Below, piece after piece: positions 16,940-25,005 of a stretch of DNA of 64,000 nucleotides. Every line of letters starts with the position of its first letter. The first letter of the stretch is position 1. Below the pieces are notes generated by a model that was given only the letters and a program-made list of their open reading frames with translations, had not been told where the DNA came from and did no database searches. The DNA is taken from positions 1,550,001-1,614,000 of the forward strand of contig NZ_JACBZL010000001.1 of assembly GCF_013408445.1 (NCBI RefSeq), written 5' to 3'. The translations under genes and the position numbers were made by a program. The DNA comes from Corynebacterium tuberculostearicum (GTDB lineage Bacteria > Actinomycetota > Actinomycetes > Mycobacteriales > Mycobacteriaceae).

Positions 16940-18217
16940 ATGCATTTTAATGCGGGACTCCCCACCGATGCCCTGCTGCTGGCGGCAGGCGCGACCGAAA
17001 ATACAAATTCCCTCGTCTCTTTCGCCTGGATTATGGCCGCGGCTCTACTCGCGCCGCTGGTCTCTTATATGTTGGGCTACCGCCTGCCGTCGGTGGCCCT
17101 TTTGCTGATTTTCGGCATGATTATTGGCCCTTCCGTCCTCGACCTCGCGGCCGAGGATGAAGGCATCGAAATGCTCAAGGAGCTCGGCGTGGGCGCGCTG
17201 TTCCTCCTCGCGGGCTTTGAGATTCAAATCTCTACCCTAAAAACCAAAGAAGCCGGGACGGCACTATCTACCTGGATCATCTGTGCCCTCGCCTGTGGCG
17301 TGGGCGCCTACTTCTTGGTGGATAACGTGCCCGGTGCCATCGTCGTTGCCTTGGCGCTGACATCAACGGCGCTGGGCACGCTCACGCCGATGCTGAAACA
17401 GGACCGCATTCTGGGCACCAAAGTGGGCAACTCCGTGATGATTCACGGTGCTATTGGCGAGGTCGCCCCCATTACCGCCATGGCGCTGTTGCTGGGTACT
17501 CGTTCCACGCTGACGACGATGATCATTTTGTTATTCTTCATCATCATCGCCGTTGCCGTCGCCGTCATGCCAGCGGCCATCGCCTCGGCCATCCCTTGGG
17601 TGAAGACCGCCTTTATCTCCGGTGCGGGCTCCACCAACCAGACGATCTTGCGTCTTATCATCCTGATTCTGGCCATCCTCATGGCGGTTACGGCAGTCTT
17701 TGAACTCGATATCGTGCTCGGCGCCTTTGCCGCTGGCATTATTTTGAACCGCATCATCCCGGATGAATTCCACCGCCGCCTTGAACACCGCCTCGATGTG
17801 GTGTTTTATTCGATGCTTATCCCAGTCTTCTTTGTGGTCTCCGGCATGAGCATTAGCTGGGATACCATCGCCAACAATCCGTGGAAGGTGCTGGGCATTC
17901 CAGCCCTTATTCTGGTGACGCGTGGTCTGCCGGTCTTCCTGCGCGAAAATGTAGCGCATACCGGATCCGATATTGAAACCATCCGCGAGCGCCTCCAAGT
18001 GGGCTTGTATTCCGCCACCGGTCTGCCGATCATCGTGGCGGTGACCACCTTGGCGGTGAACTCCAAGATTATGGAACCCGAAATTGCCTCCATCTTTGTC
18101 TCCGGCGGCGCACTTACCGTCGCCCTCTTCCCATTCCTCGCCAGCCTGGTGGGCGGCAAGAAACAGCCCGAGAAGAAAGACGAGGCGAACTCCACCACTG
18201 AGCCCAAGGACCTATAG
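16940..18217 (+). CDS. Monovalent cation:proton antiporter (CPA2-type)
   Basis: 425 aa and about 12 hydrophobic segments. Family features include FLLAGFEIQ near residue 90 (KefB/NapA-like LFxxGLE region), LALTSTALGTLTPMLK in the unwound-helix region, and ELDIVLGAFAAGIILNR. The acidic and Lys-rich C-terminal tail is short; there is no TrkA-N domain, so this is a compact exchanger (Na+ or K+ against H+). Sits in the cytoplasmic membrane. Ion specificity cannot be read from the sequence. Confidence 0.85.
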   Translation: MHFNAGLPTDALLLAAGATENTNSLVSFAWIMAAALLAPLVSYMLGYRLPSVALLLIFGMIIGPSVLDLAAEDEGIEMLKELGVGALFLLAGFEIQISTLKTKEAGTALSTWIICALACGVGAYFLVDNVPGAIVVALALTSTALGTLTPMLKQDRILGTKVGNSVMIHGAIGEVAPITAMALLLGTRSTLTTMIILLFFIIIAVAVAVMPAAIASAIPWVKTAFISGAGSTNQTILRLIILILAILMAVTAVFELDIVLGAFAAGIILNRIIPDEFHRRLEHRLDVVFYSMLIPVFFVVSGMSISWDTIANNPWKVLGIPALILVTRGLPVFLRENVAHTGSDIETIRERLQVGLYSATGLPIIVAVTTLAVNSKIMEPEIASIFVSGGALTVALFPFLASLVGGKKQPEKKDEANSTTEPKDL

Positions 18218-18250
18218 GCAGCGTTCGCTAAGAGCACGTCCCTAGCAGGG

Positions 18251-18267
18251 AGGAAATTTCCTAAACT
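18251..18267 (+). promoter_or_regulatory. Leaderless -10 with overlapping 12-bp palindrome
   Basis: TAAACT (18262-18267) lies 7 nt before the GTG at 18275, so the transcript probably starts at the start codon. A perfect palindrome AGGAAATTTCCT (18251-18262) abuts the -10 and could be an operator. Confidence 0.45.
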
Positions 18268-18274
18268 GGGAAGC

Positions 18275-18916
18275 GTGAGTAATAGCTTTGGTTCTTCCCC
18301 TATCAATCGGACGATGCGCCTGTCCGATTCCGAGCGCAACGATGCCATCAATGACCTCGCCCGCGCCGTGGGTGAAGGCCGGTTAACCATGGAAGAGTTC
18401 GAGGATCGCTCGGACGACGTCATGCGCGCTAGCACCCACCAAGACCTCGTGCCCGTCTTTCAAGACATTCCGGCGCGTGGTTCCCACGAGGTCAAGGTTT
18501 ATTCTCGCGGTGAGGTCACGCGCGCCCATAATGCGGGCAAGAAGCCAAAGTTTGCGACCGCTCTGTCCGGCTCCGTGGTGCTTGCCGTTGCCAGCCCAAC
18601 GCTTATCGTGATGAGCGCGACTTTAAGCAGCCCATGGCTTTTGCTGGGAGGCGCGGTAGCAGCCGCGCTCATCCCTATCCTGTGGATTCTGCTCTACGTT
18701 GCCAAGGTGGGCCCTTCCTCGTGGCACGCCCCATCCGTGCGCCAAATTGAAAAGGAGCAATTACGCGAGATTCGCGCGCTCACGGCACATGAGCGCGCAC
18801 AGCAAAAAATGATCGAAGAAAAGATGTGGGCCGATCGCCGCATGCAAGCCGGCGAAATTACCGGACAGGCTATGGATCTGGCCAAGCGCAAATTCAGCGA
18901 GTGGAATAAAAAATAG
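18275..18916 (+). CDS. DUF1707 (SHOCT-like) domain membrane protein
   Basis: 213 aa, GTG start. The N-terminal MRLSDSERNDAINDLARAVGEGRLTMEEF block is the DUF1707 domain (quoted in parts: MRLSDSERND, then GEGRLTMEEFEDR). Two membrane helices follow in the middle (SVVLAVASPTLIVMSATL and ALIPILWILLYVAKVG), and then a long charged helix. DUF1707 proteins are common in actinobacteria; the domain is thought to mediate protein interactions. Not obviously in an operon. Confidence 0.8.
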   Translation: MSNSFGSSPINRTMRLSDSERNDAINDLARAVGEGRLTMEEFEDRSDDVMRASTHQDLVPVFQDIPARGSHEVKVYSRGEVTRAHNAGKKPKFATALSGSVVLAVASPTLIVMSATLSSPWLLLGGAVAAALIPILWILLYVAKVGPSSWHAPSVRQIEKEQLREIRALTAHERAQQKMIEEKMWADRRMQAGEITGQAMDLAKRKFSEWNKK

Positions 18917-18938
18917 TCATCTCCGCTGTTAAAGCGTT

Positions 18939-18967
18939 TTGTGTGGCTGTGAATCGTGGCACAATAT
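18939..18967 (+). promoter_or_regulatory. Promoter of alaT with GlxR-like site
   Basis: TTGTGT (18939-18944) and CAATAT (18962-18967) are separated by 17 bp, giving a reasonable -35/-10 pair just before the ATG at 18972. Within it, TGTGAATCGTGGCACA (18948-18963) fits the GlxR core TGTG-N8-CACA, one base off the fuller palindrome. Such a position would block RNA polymerase. Confidence 0.45.
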
Positions 18968-18971
18968 TCCC

Positions 18972-20201
18972 ATGACTTCTCCGAAACACCGCATCTTTGA
19001 CCAGTCCGACAAACTCAAGGGCGTCGCGTATGACATTCGCGGCGAGGTCTCTGCGGAAGCGGAACGCATGGAGCTCGATGGGCACACCATCTTGAAACTC
19101 AACACCGGTAACCCAGCCGTCTTTGGCTTCGAGGCTCCCGATGTCATCATGCGCGATATGATCGCTGCCCTGCCTACTTCCCAGGGCTATTCCACCTCCA
19201 AGGGAATCATTTCTGCTCGTCGGTCCATTGTTACCCGCTACGAGCTTGAAGATTTTCCGCCCTTTGATATCAACGATGTCTTCTTGGGCAATGGCGTCTC
19301 CGAGCTCATCAGCATGACCACCCAGGCGCTGCTTAATAATGGCGATGAGGTTCTCATTCCGGCGCCGGATTATCCGCTGTGGACCGCAGCTACGTCCCTG
19401 GCAGGCGGTACCCCAGTGCACTACCTGTGCGATGAGGAGGACGACTGGAACCCATCGATCGAGGACATCGAGTCTAAGATCACGGATAAGACCAAGGCCA
19501 TTGTGGTCATCAACCCGAATAACCCAACGGGTGCTGTCTACTCACGCGAAGTTTTGCAGAAGATTGTCAACATCGCCCGCGAGCATAACCTGCTCATCTT
19601 GGCTGATGAGATCTATGACCGCATTCTTTACGACGGCGCGCAGCATATCTCCATTGCTTCGCTCGCCCCAGACCTGCTCACCATCACATTTAATGGCTTG
19701 TCCAAGGCCTACCGCGTGTGTGGCTACCGCGCTGGTTGGATGGTGCTCACCGGCCCTAAACACCACGCCCGTGGCTTCATCGAGGGATTGGAGCTTCTCG
19801 CCGGAACGCGCCTGTGCCCGAATGTGCCGGCGCAGCACGCTATCCAGGTGGCGCTAGGTGGCCGGCAGTCCATCTACGAGCTCACCGGTACCGGCGGGCG
19901 CCTTTTGCGCCAGCGCAATATTGCCTACGAAAAGCTCAACGAGATTCCGGGCGTTTCTGCGGTAAAGCCCATGGGCTCGCTCTACCTCTTCCCGCGCTTG
20001 GATCCGAACGTGTATGAGATTCATGATGATGCCAAGCTCATGCTGGATATTTTGAAGGCAGAAAAGATCCTCATGGTGCAAGGCACCGGCTTTAACTGGC
20101 CGAACCCGGATCACTTCCGCGTGGTGACGCTGCCGTGGGCATCCCAAATCGAAAACGCCATTGAGCGCCTAGGTAACTTCCTAGTGAGCTACAAGCAGTA
20201 G
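18972..20201 (+). CDS. alaT: PLP-dependent aminotransferase, AlaT type
   Basis: 409 aa from the ATG at 18972; an in-frame extension to 18939 lies inside the promoter. Class I/II aminotransferase fold: PAPDYPLW, the NPNNPTGAVY substrate loop, DEIYDRI, and the PLP lysine in GLSKAYRVCGYRAGW. Matches the AlaT/AspC family (Rv0337c), which transfers amino groups between alanine or glutamate and pyruvate or 2-oxoglutarate. Its place just after an Rv0338c homologue region supports this. Cytosolic. Confidence 0.9.
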   Translation: MTSPKHRIFDQSDKLKGVAYDIRGEVSAEAERMELDGHTILKLNTGNPAVFGFEAPDVIMRDMIAALPTSQGYSTSKGIISARRSIVTRYELEDFPPFDINDVFLGNGVSELISMTTQALLNNGDEVLIPAPDYPLWTAATSLAGGTPVHYLCDEEDDWNPSIEDIESKITDKTKAIVVINPNNPTGAVYSREVLQKIVNIAREHNLLILADEIYDRILYDGAQHISIASLAPDLLTITFNGLSKAYRVCGYRAGWMVLTGPKHHARGFIEGLELLAGTRLCPNVPAQHAIQVALGGRQSIYELTGTGGRLLRQRNIAYEKLNEIPGVSAVKPMGSLYLFPRLDPNVYEIHDDAKLMLDILKAEKILMVQGTGFNWPNPDHFRVVTLPWASQIENAIERLGNFLVSYKQ

Positions 20202-20249
20202 TTTCCCACCAGTTGCTAACGATAGTGATAATCCATAACAATATGGTGC

Positions 20250-21509
20250 ATGGGAAGACATTCTGCGGGACCTAAATCTCAGCCGACCCCTAGTTCATGG
20301 CGTCGGCTCTCTGCTTCGATAACTCAGCATCCATGGCGATTAACTTTGCTCGGTGTGCTCGTCACAGCGCTTATTGCCACCATTGCGGGCATGGCATTGC
20401 TGTGGCCTCAGAGTCCAGCTTCCGAGCACACCTCCACTGAGTTTCAGCAAACCTATGCCCTCAACCACCCACAGGTGGAGGGCACGGTCGATACGACAGA
20501 CCACTCGGCTTGCCAATCGGAACTTACTGGTCAGGCCTTCGATACACCGCCACTTATTCCTGGGACTGAGGAAGTGCAGTGCGACCGTGCCCTGGTCAAC
20601 ATCACCTCCGGCGAGGACGAAGGACGCATGACCCAATTGGTCACCTACGGCAATGCCGGCGATCCGCAGCTTAAACCGGGCGACAAAATTGTTCTTTCCA
20701 AAGCAGATGACCCTTCCGGCGCTGCGTCCTATGCTTTTGCTGATTATCAGCGCACCAGAAGCCTAGCTCTGTGGGCAGTTATCGTGGCCGTCGTCATTAT
20801 CGCTTTTGCGGCCTGGCATGGCGTGCGCGCCCTTATCGGCTTGACGCTCAGCCTAGGCGTGATCTTTGCGTTCCTCGTCCCCGCTCTTATCGACGCCCAT
20901 AACCCCCTCTGGTCCGCCCTTGTTGCCTGTTCCGCCATCATTCTGTTCGCCGTTCCTCTCGTCCATGGACTGAATTGGAAATCGGCATCGGCGGTGGGCG
21001 GCTCCCTTATCGCTCTCATTCTTGCAGCAGCGTTAGCGTGGGCCGCTATCGATAGTTCGCAGCTACAAGGCTATAGTTCCGAGGACAACCTGAAGCTACT
21101 TCTTTATATGCCCAACGTGTCCATCGTGGGCGTGCTCTTATGCGGTTTTGTGGTCGGTGCCTTGGGCAGCCTTGCCGACGCCGCCGTGGCCCAAGCATCC
21201 ACCATTACCGAACTCCACGGAGCGGACCCTGATGCTCGCCCTTCACAGCTTTTCCTCTCCGCAATGAAGGTGGGCCGCGACCATATTGCCTCAATGGTTT
21301 ATACGCTAATTCTGACCTATACCGGTGCGACCTTGCCACTGCTCATGTTGATCACCGCAGCGGAGCGCCCCGCAGGCCAGATTTTAAGCAGCGATCTCGT
21401 CGCAACGGAGCTGCTGCGTTCCGGAGTAGGTGCGATGGCATTGACCCTCGCGGTTCCCATCACTACAGCCATTGCAGCTTTCACAGTGCCACAGCGCGCA
21501 CAATCTTAG
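20250..21509 (+). CDS. YibE/F family membrane protein
   Basis: 419 aa. A membrane helix at about residues 30-52, an extracytoplasmic domain of about 100 residues, then about seven helices. GALGSLADAAVAQASTI is the most recognisable YibE/F (PF07907) motif. Function in this family is not established; some members affect metal or biofilm traits. The ATG at 20250 is the only sensible start. It ends before a terminator shared with the convergent ugd. Confidence 0.82.
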   Translation: MGRHSAGPKSQPTPSSWRRLSASITQHPWRLTLLGVLVTALIATIAGMALLWPQSPASEHTSTEFQQTYALNHPQVEGTVDTTDHSACQSELTGQAFDTPPLIPGTEEVQCDRALVNITSGEDEGRMTQLVTYGNAGDPQLKPGDKIVLSKADDPSGAASYAFADYQRTRSLALWAVIVAVVIIAFAAWHGVRALIGLTLSLGVIFAFLVPALIDAHNPLWSALVACSAIILFAVPLVHGLNWKSASAVGGSLIALILAAALAWAAIDSSQLQGYSSEDNLKLLLYMPNVSIVGVLLCGFVVGALGSLADAAVAQASTITELHGADPDARPSQLFLSAMKVGRDHIASMVYTLILTYTGATLPLLMLITAAERPAGQILSSDLVATELLRSGVGAMALTLAVPITTAIAAFTVPQRAQS

Positions 21510-21525
21510 GGCCCTTATGCAGAAC

Positions 21526-21560
21526 GCTGAGCAGCGCAATAATCACGCTGCTCAGCCTTT
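21526..21560. terminator. Terminator-like hairpin between convergent genes
   Basis: An 11-bp perfect stem GCTGAGCAGCG/CGCTGCTCAGC (21526-21536 with 21546-21556), then CTTT. It probably serves both YibE/F and ugd; the T tract is short. Confidence 0.55.
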
Positions 21561-21580
21561 GTATCTCAGAAGTAGAGGAC

Positions 21581-22903
21581 CTAGAGGGTGCGCCCCAAGG
21601 CCTCGACCTTCCAGCCCGCCTGCTGCCAGTCTGCGACAGGCAGCACATTGCGGCCATCGATAATGTGCTTATTGTCCACAAGCTGGCCCGCCTGCTGCGG
21701 ATCCAATTCTTTGAACTGCTTCCACTCGGTAGCCAAAATCACCAGTTCAGCCTCGCGCAGGGCATCATCAGTGTCCGCGGCGTAATCCAAGGTGGGGAAT
21801 ACCTTCTTGGCGTTGTCCATGCCTTCTGGGTCATAGACGGTTACTGCCGCGCCAGCCAGCGACAGGGAACCGGCTACGGCAAGGGCGGGCGAATCGCGCA
21901 CGTCATCGGAATTCGGCTTAAACGCACAGCCCAACACGGTCACGCGGTGGCCAAGCAGGGAGCCATTGAAGGCTTCCTTGGCTAGGTCCACCACACGGTC
22001 GCGGCGGCGCATATTGATAGCGTCCACCTCGCGCAGGAAGGTCAGCGCTTGGTCGGCGCCAAGCTCGCCGGCGCGGGCCATGAAGGCGCGGATGTCCTTG
22101 GGCAGGCAACCACCACCAAAGCCGAGGCCAGCGCCCAGGAACTTGCGGCCGATGCGCTCGTCGAGCCCAATGGCGTCGGCAAGAGCGGTAACGTCCGCGC
22201 CTGCAATCTCGCAGATTTCGGAGACAGCGTTGATAAAGGAAATCTTGGTGGCCAGGAACGCATTAGCGGAGACCTTGACTAGCTCGGCGGTCTGCCAATC
22301 CGTCACGATGAATGGGGTGTCCTGCGATAGCGGCTGCGCATAAACCTCGCGTGCTACCTCTTCGGCACGGCTTTCGCCCTCGCGCACGCCGAGAACAATG
22401 CGGTCTGGGGTGATGGTGTCCTTGACGGCGTAGCCCTCACGCAGGAACTCTGGGTTCCACGCGATTTCCACGGTGGTGCCTTCTGGGGCAAGCTCATTGG
22501 CTAGCTCTTGGAGCTCCGCAGCCGTTCCCACCGGAACAGTGGACTTACCAAAGATGATGTGATCACCCTTGAGCTTGGGCACCAGATCCGTGATGACGGC
22601 CTTCACGTAGGTCATATCCGCTGCGTAGGAACCGCGGCGCTGCGGGGTACCTACGCCCAAAAAGTGCAGGTTGCCGAACGCGGCTGCTTCTTCATAGTCC
22701 GTGCTGAAGTCAAGACGGCCGGCCTCGATATTGCGCTCGAGAACCTCCGGTAGGCCCGGTTCATAGAACGGAACCTTGCCCGATTTAAGAGCGGAAATTT
22801 TATTGTCATCTACGTCCACGCCTAGTACTTCATGGCCGAGCTCGGCCATGCAGGCAGCATGGGTTGCACCCAAATATCCGGTGCCGATTACAGTCATACG
22901 CAT
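21581..22903 (-). CDS. ugd: UDP-glucose 6-dehydrogenase
   Basis: 440 aa. Oxidises UDP-glucose to UDP-glucuronate with two NAD+. The Rossmann motif GTGYLGATHAA is at the N-terminus. GKSTVPVGTA and the catalytic cysteine in GFGGGCLPKDI are clear, as is CAFKPNSDDVRDSPAL in the UDP-binding domain. It lies downstream of dcd on the same strand, as in the udgA-dcd pair of mycobacteria. The product feeds surface polysaccharide or glycolipid synthesis. Confidence 0.93.
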   Translation of the reverse strand: MRMTVIGTGYLGATHAACMAELGHEVLGVDVDDNKISALKSGKVPFYEPGLPEVLERNIEAGRLDFSTDYEEAAAFGNLHFLGVGTPQRRGSYAADMTYVKAVITDLVPKLKGDHIIFGKSTVPVGTAAELQELANELAPEGTTVEIAWNPEFLREGYAVKDTITPDRIVLGVREGESRAEEVAREVYAQPLSQDTPFIVTDWQTAELVKVSANAFLATKISFINAVSEICEIAGADVTALADAIGLDERIGRKFLGAGLGFGGGCLPKDIRAFMARAGELGADQALTFLREVDAINMRRRDRVVDLAKEAFNGSLLGHRVTVLGCAFKPNSDDVRDSPALAVAGSLSLAGAAVTVYDPEGMDNAKKVFPTLDYAADTDDALREAELVILATEWKQFKELDPQQAGQLVDNKHIIDGRNVLPVADWQQAGWKVEALGRTL

Positions 22904-22945
22904 AAAGCCCCATATTAGAGGCTCTATGTGAATGCCGGTTTAAGC

Positions 22946-23509
22946 CTATCGAAAATTCAGGTAAGACTTCGATGGCGTCGGGCCGCGCTGCCCCTGGTAC
23001 TTCGAGCCCAGCGAGCCGGTGCCATATGGGCTTTCCGCTGGTGAAGTCATCTTGAAGATTGCCAGCTGACCCACCTTCATGCCCGGCCACAGGGCGATAG
23101 GCAGGTTGGCGGTATTAGAAAGCTCGAGCGTGATGTGGCCGGAAAAACCTGGATCAATAAAGCCCGCGGTGGAGTGGGTCAACAATCCCAGGCGGCCGAG
23201 GGAAGACTTGCCCTCCAAGCGACCGGCCAAGTCTGCCGGCAAGGTGAATTTTTCCAGCGTGGCACCGAGCACGAACTCGCCTGGGTGGAGGATGAAGGAC
23301 TGATCTTCTTCTACCTCCACCAAGGTGGTGAGGTCCGGCATTTCCTCTTTGGGGTCAATATGCGTGTACCGCGAGTTATTGAAGACTCGGAAATACTTAT
23401 CCAGGCGCACATCTACGGACGAGGGCTGGATAAGTTCGCTGTCGAAGGGCTCGATGCCCAGTTCTTCGGCGTCAATGGCGGCACGGATATCACGATCTGA
23501 AAGAAGCAC
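22946..23509 (-). CDS. dcd: dCTP deaminase
   Basis: 187 aa. Deaminates dCTP to dUTP (or directly to dUMP in bifunctional forms) to supply thymidylate. [20 protein letters not shown] is the trimer active-site signature; [15 protein letters not shown] residues and [12 protein letters not shown] at the C-terminus complete it. I place the start at the GTG (23509), giving VLLSDRDI aligned with the MLLSD start of mycobacterial and C. glutamicum Dcd. An ATG at 23527 (MSRIGAVLL) is the alternative; neither has a strong RBS. Divergent to tRNA-Gly. Confidence 0.9.
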   Translation of the reverse strand: MLLSDRDIRAAIDAEELGIEPFDSELIQPSSVDVRLDKYFRVFNNSRYTHIDPKEEMPDLTTLVEVEEDQSFILHPGEFVLGATLEKFTLPADLAGRLEGKSSLGRLGLLTHSTAGFIDPGFSGHITLELSNTANLPIALWPGMKVGQLAIFKMTSPAESPYGTGSLGSKYQGQRGPTPSKSYLNFR

Positions 23510-23574
23510 GGCCCCAATTCTACTCATGCCGAAGGCCGCGGTGTATAGTAGGCCGGAGCGTGCAAGCGCGCAGT

Positions 23575-23645
23575 GCCGACGTAGTTTAATGGTAGAACTG
23601 CAGCTTCCCAAGCTGCTGGCGCGGGTTCGATTCCCGTCGTCGGCT
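23575..23645 (+). tRNA. tRNA-Gly (CCC)
   Basis: The 7-bp acceptor stem GCCGACG pairs with CGTCGGC (23638-23644). The anticodon stem GCAGC/GCTGC encloses TTCCCAA, giving anticodon CCC (23607-23609). The T arm is GCGGG-TTCGATT-CCCGT, followed by discriminator T and an encoded CCA (23646-23648). Reads GGG codons. Confidence 0.93.
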
Positions 23646-23695
23646 CCACTTGTTTTCCCATTTCATGGACTAATTTCATACCTACAGGATGGACC

Positions 23696-23884
23696 ATGAC
23701 AGCCCCTATCTTCACGCCTAAAACCACAGCGGATCTTCGCGCTGAGCGTGAGCATGTACTTCAAGATCTTGCGCCCCGCACAATCGATGAGCTCCACGAA
23801 CAGCGCGCGGTTGATCAAATCTTGGTCATCGACGAGGCAACTCTGAATCGGTATGAAGCCCTGTGCTTTGTTATCGGCGACTAG
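23696..23884 (+). CDS. Small protein (62 aa), hypothetical
   Basis: ATG at 23696 with AGGA about 9 nt upstream. The codons look ordinary for this genome and the sequence is soluble, acidic and helical (TTADLRAEREHVLQDLAPRT, then DELHEQRAVDQILV). No family recognised. It lies between tRNA-Gly and a sortase gene. It could be a small regulatory or antitoxin-like protein, but there is no partner toxin gene here. Moderate doubt that it is translated. Confidence 0.45.
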   Translation: MTAPIFTPKTTADLRAEREHVLQDLAPRTIDELHEQRAVDQILVIDEATLNRYEALCFVIGD

Positions 23885-23991
23885 ACAGACACGTTTTCTC
23901 TCAGAGCTACATCGTCCCTAGCCTGAGATTCAAAAACTACCCCCACGTCAGTACCAGGGCGTGCGGTCACAAACCCCACAGGCAGGACACA

Positions 23992-24921
23992 ATGGGCAAG
24001 CACGAACCAGCGGAAATCATCGACGCACCCAAGAAGAAGCGCGTCAACCCCAACGCCATCATTGCGTTAATTCTGATCCTCGTCGGCCTCGGTGTCTTGC
24101 TCTACCCCGTCGTGGCCACGCAGTGGAACAACCACACCCAATCCCGCGCCGCGGAGGAATACGCCAAGCTGGAAAAGCAAGCCCCGCCTGAGGTACTGCA
24201 CACCGCGTGGGACGAGGCGCAGTCTTACAACGCGCAGCTGGGCCAAATCAGTGTGGAAGACGCTTGGACCACCACCGATGACGAAGACTCCCCCAAGTAC
24301 CAGCGCTACCGCCAATACCTGTCTGTGCTGTCGGAGACCGATGCCATGGGCCGCATTGTTATCCCCTCCATCGATTCCGATCTGCCCATTTATCATGGCA
24401 CCTCAGAAAAAGCACTCTCCCGCGGCGCTGGCCACCTCTACGGCACGGACCTACCTGTCGGCGGCGTCGGTGGTGGAGAGGGCCGGCACGCAGCACTTTC
24501 CGCTCACACTGGCCTACAAAATGCCACGCTGTGGGACAACCTCACCAAGGTCAAGAAGGGCGATGCTTTCTACATCGCCGCCGGCGGCGAGAAGCTCAAG
24601 TACGAGGTGCACGATATTCGGGTCGTCGAGCCTGCGGACACCAGCTCGCTCCACCGTGAGCCAGGCCAGGACCTCGTTACGCTCATTACCTGCACCCCCT
24701 ACGGTGTAAATACCCACCGCTTGCTCGTCACCGGCCACCGAGTGCCAATGGATCCGGAAGACGAGGCCGCATTCAACAGCTCTGGTATTCACTGGCAGTG
24801 GTGGATGTGGGCCATTCTGGCTGCCGCTGCCATCATCGTGCTTCTTCTCATCTACTGGTGGCGCAAATATGTGGGCAACGGCAAGGGCGCCGCGCTTGAC
24901 GACGACCCGCAGGACTCCTAA
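23992..24921 (+). CDS. Class C (pilin-type) sortase, flanking copy
   Basis: 309 aa from the ATG at 23992 with GGCAGGA upstream; the longer frame to 23863 lacks support. A cytoplasmic basic N-terminus, a membrane anchor (AIIALILILVGLGVLLYPVV), the sortase beta-barrel and a C-terminal membrane helix (WMWAILAAAAIIVLLLIYWW) give the two-anchor topology of class C enzymes. Catalytic His172 (LSAHTGL), Cys234 (TLITCTPYG) and Arg243 (THRLLVTGHR) are present. The regulatory lid reads D-A-W at residues 90-92 instead of the common D-P-W/F. It faces the pilus operon convergently across a terminator. Likely polymerises or anchors pilins of the adjacent locus. Confidence 0.88.
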   Translation: MGKHEPAEIIDAPKKKRVNPNAIIALILILVGLGVLLYPVVATQWNNHTQSRAAEEYAKLEKQAPPEVLHTAWDEAQSYNAQLGQISVEDAWTTTDDEDSPKYQRYRQYLSVLSETDAMGRIVIPSIDSDLPIYHGTSEKALSRGAGHLYGTDLPVGGVGGGEGRHAALSAHTGLQNATLWDNLTKVKKGDAFYIAAGGEKLKYEVHDIRVVEPADTSSLHREPGQDLVTLITCTPYGVNTHRLLVTGHRVPMDPEDEAAFNSSGIHWQWWMWAILAAAAIIVLLLIYWWRKYVGNGKGAALDDDPQDS

Positions 24922-24940
24922 CCGACAATGAGCATGCAAT

Positions 24941-24983
24941 AAGGCCCGCCCTTCCCTGGTTATTGGAAAAGCGGGCCTTTTCT
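24941..24983. terminator. Bidirectional terminator between sortase and tip pilin
   Basis: AAGGCCCGC (24941-24949) pairs with GCGGGCCTT (24971-24979), followed by TTTCT. The reverse strand shows A-to-T context as well, so it can end both the sortase gene and the pilus operon. Confidence 0.7.
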
Positions 24984-25005
24984 AAAGTTGCCGCAAGCGG
25001 TGGTT

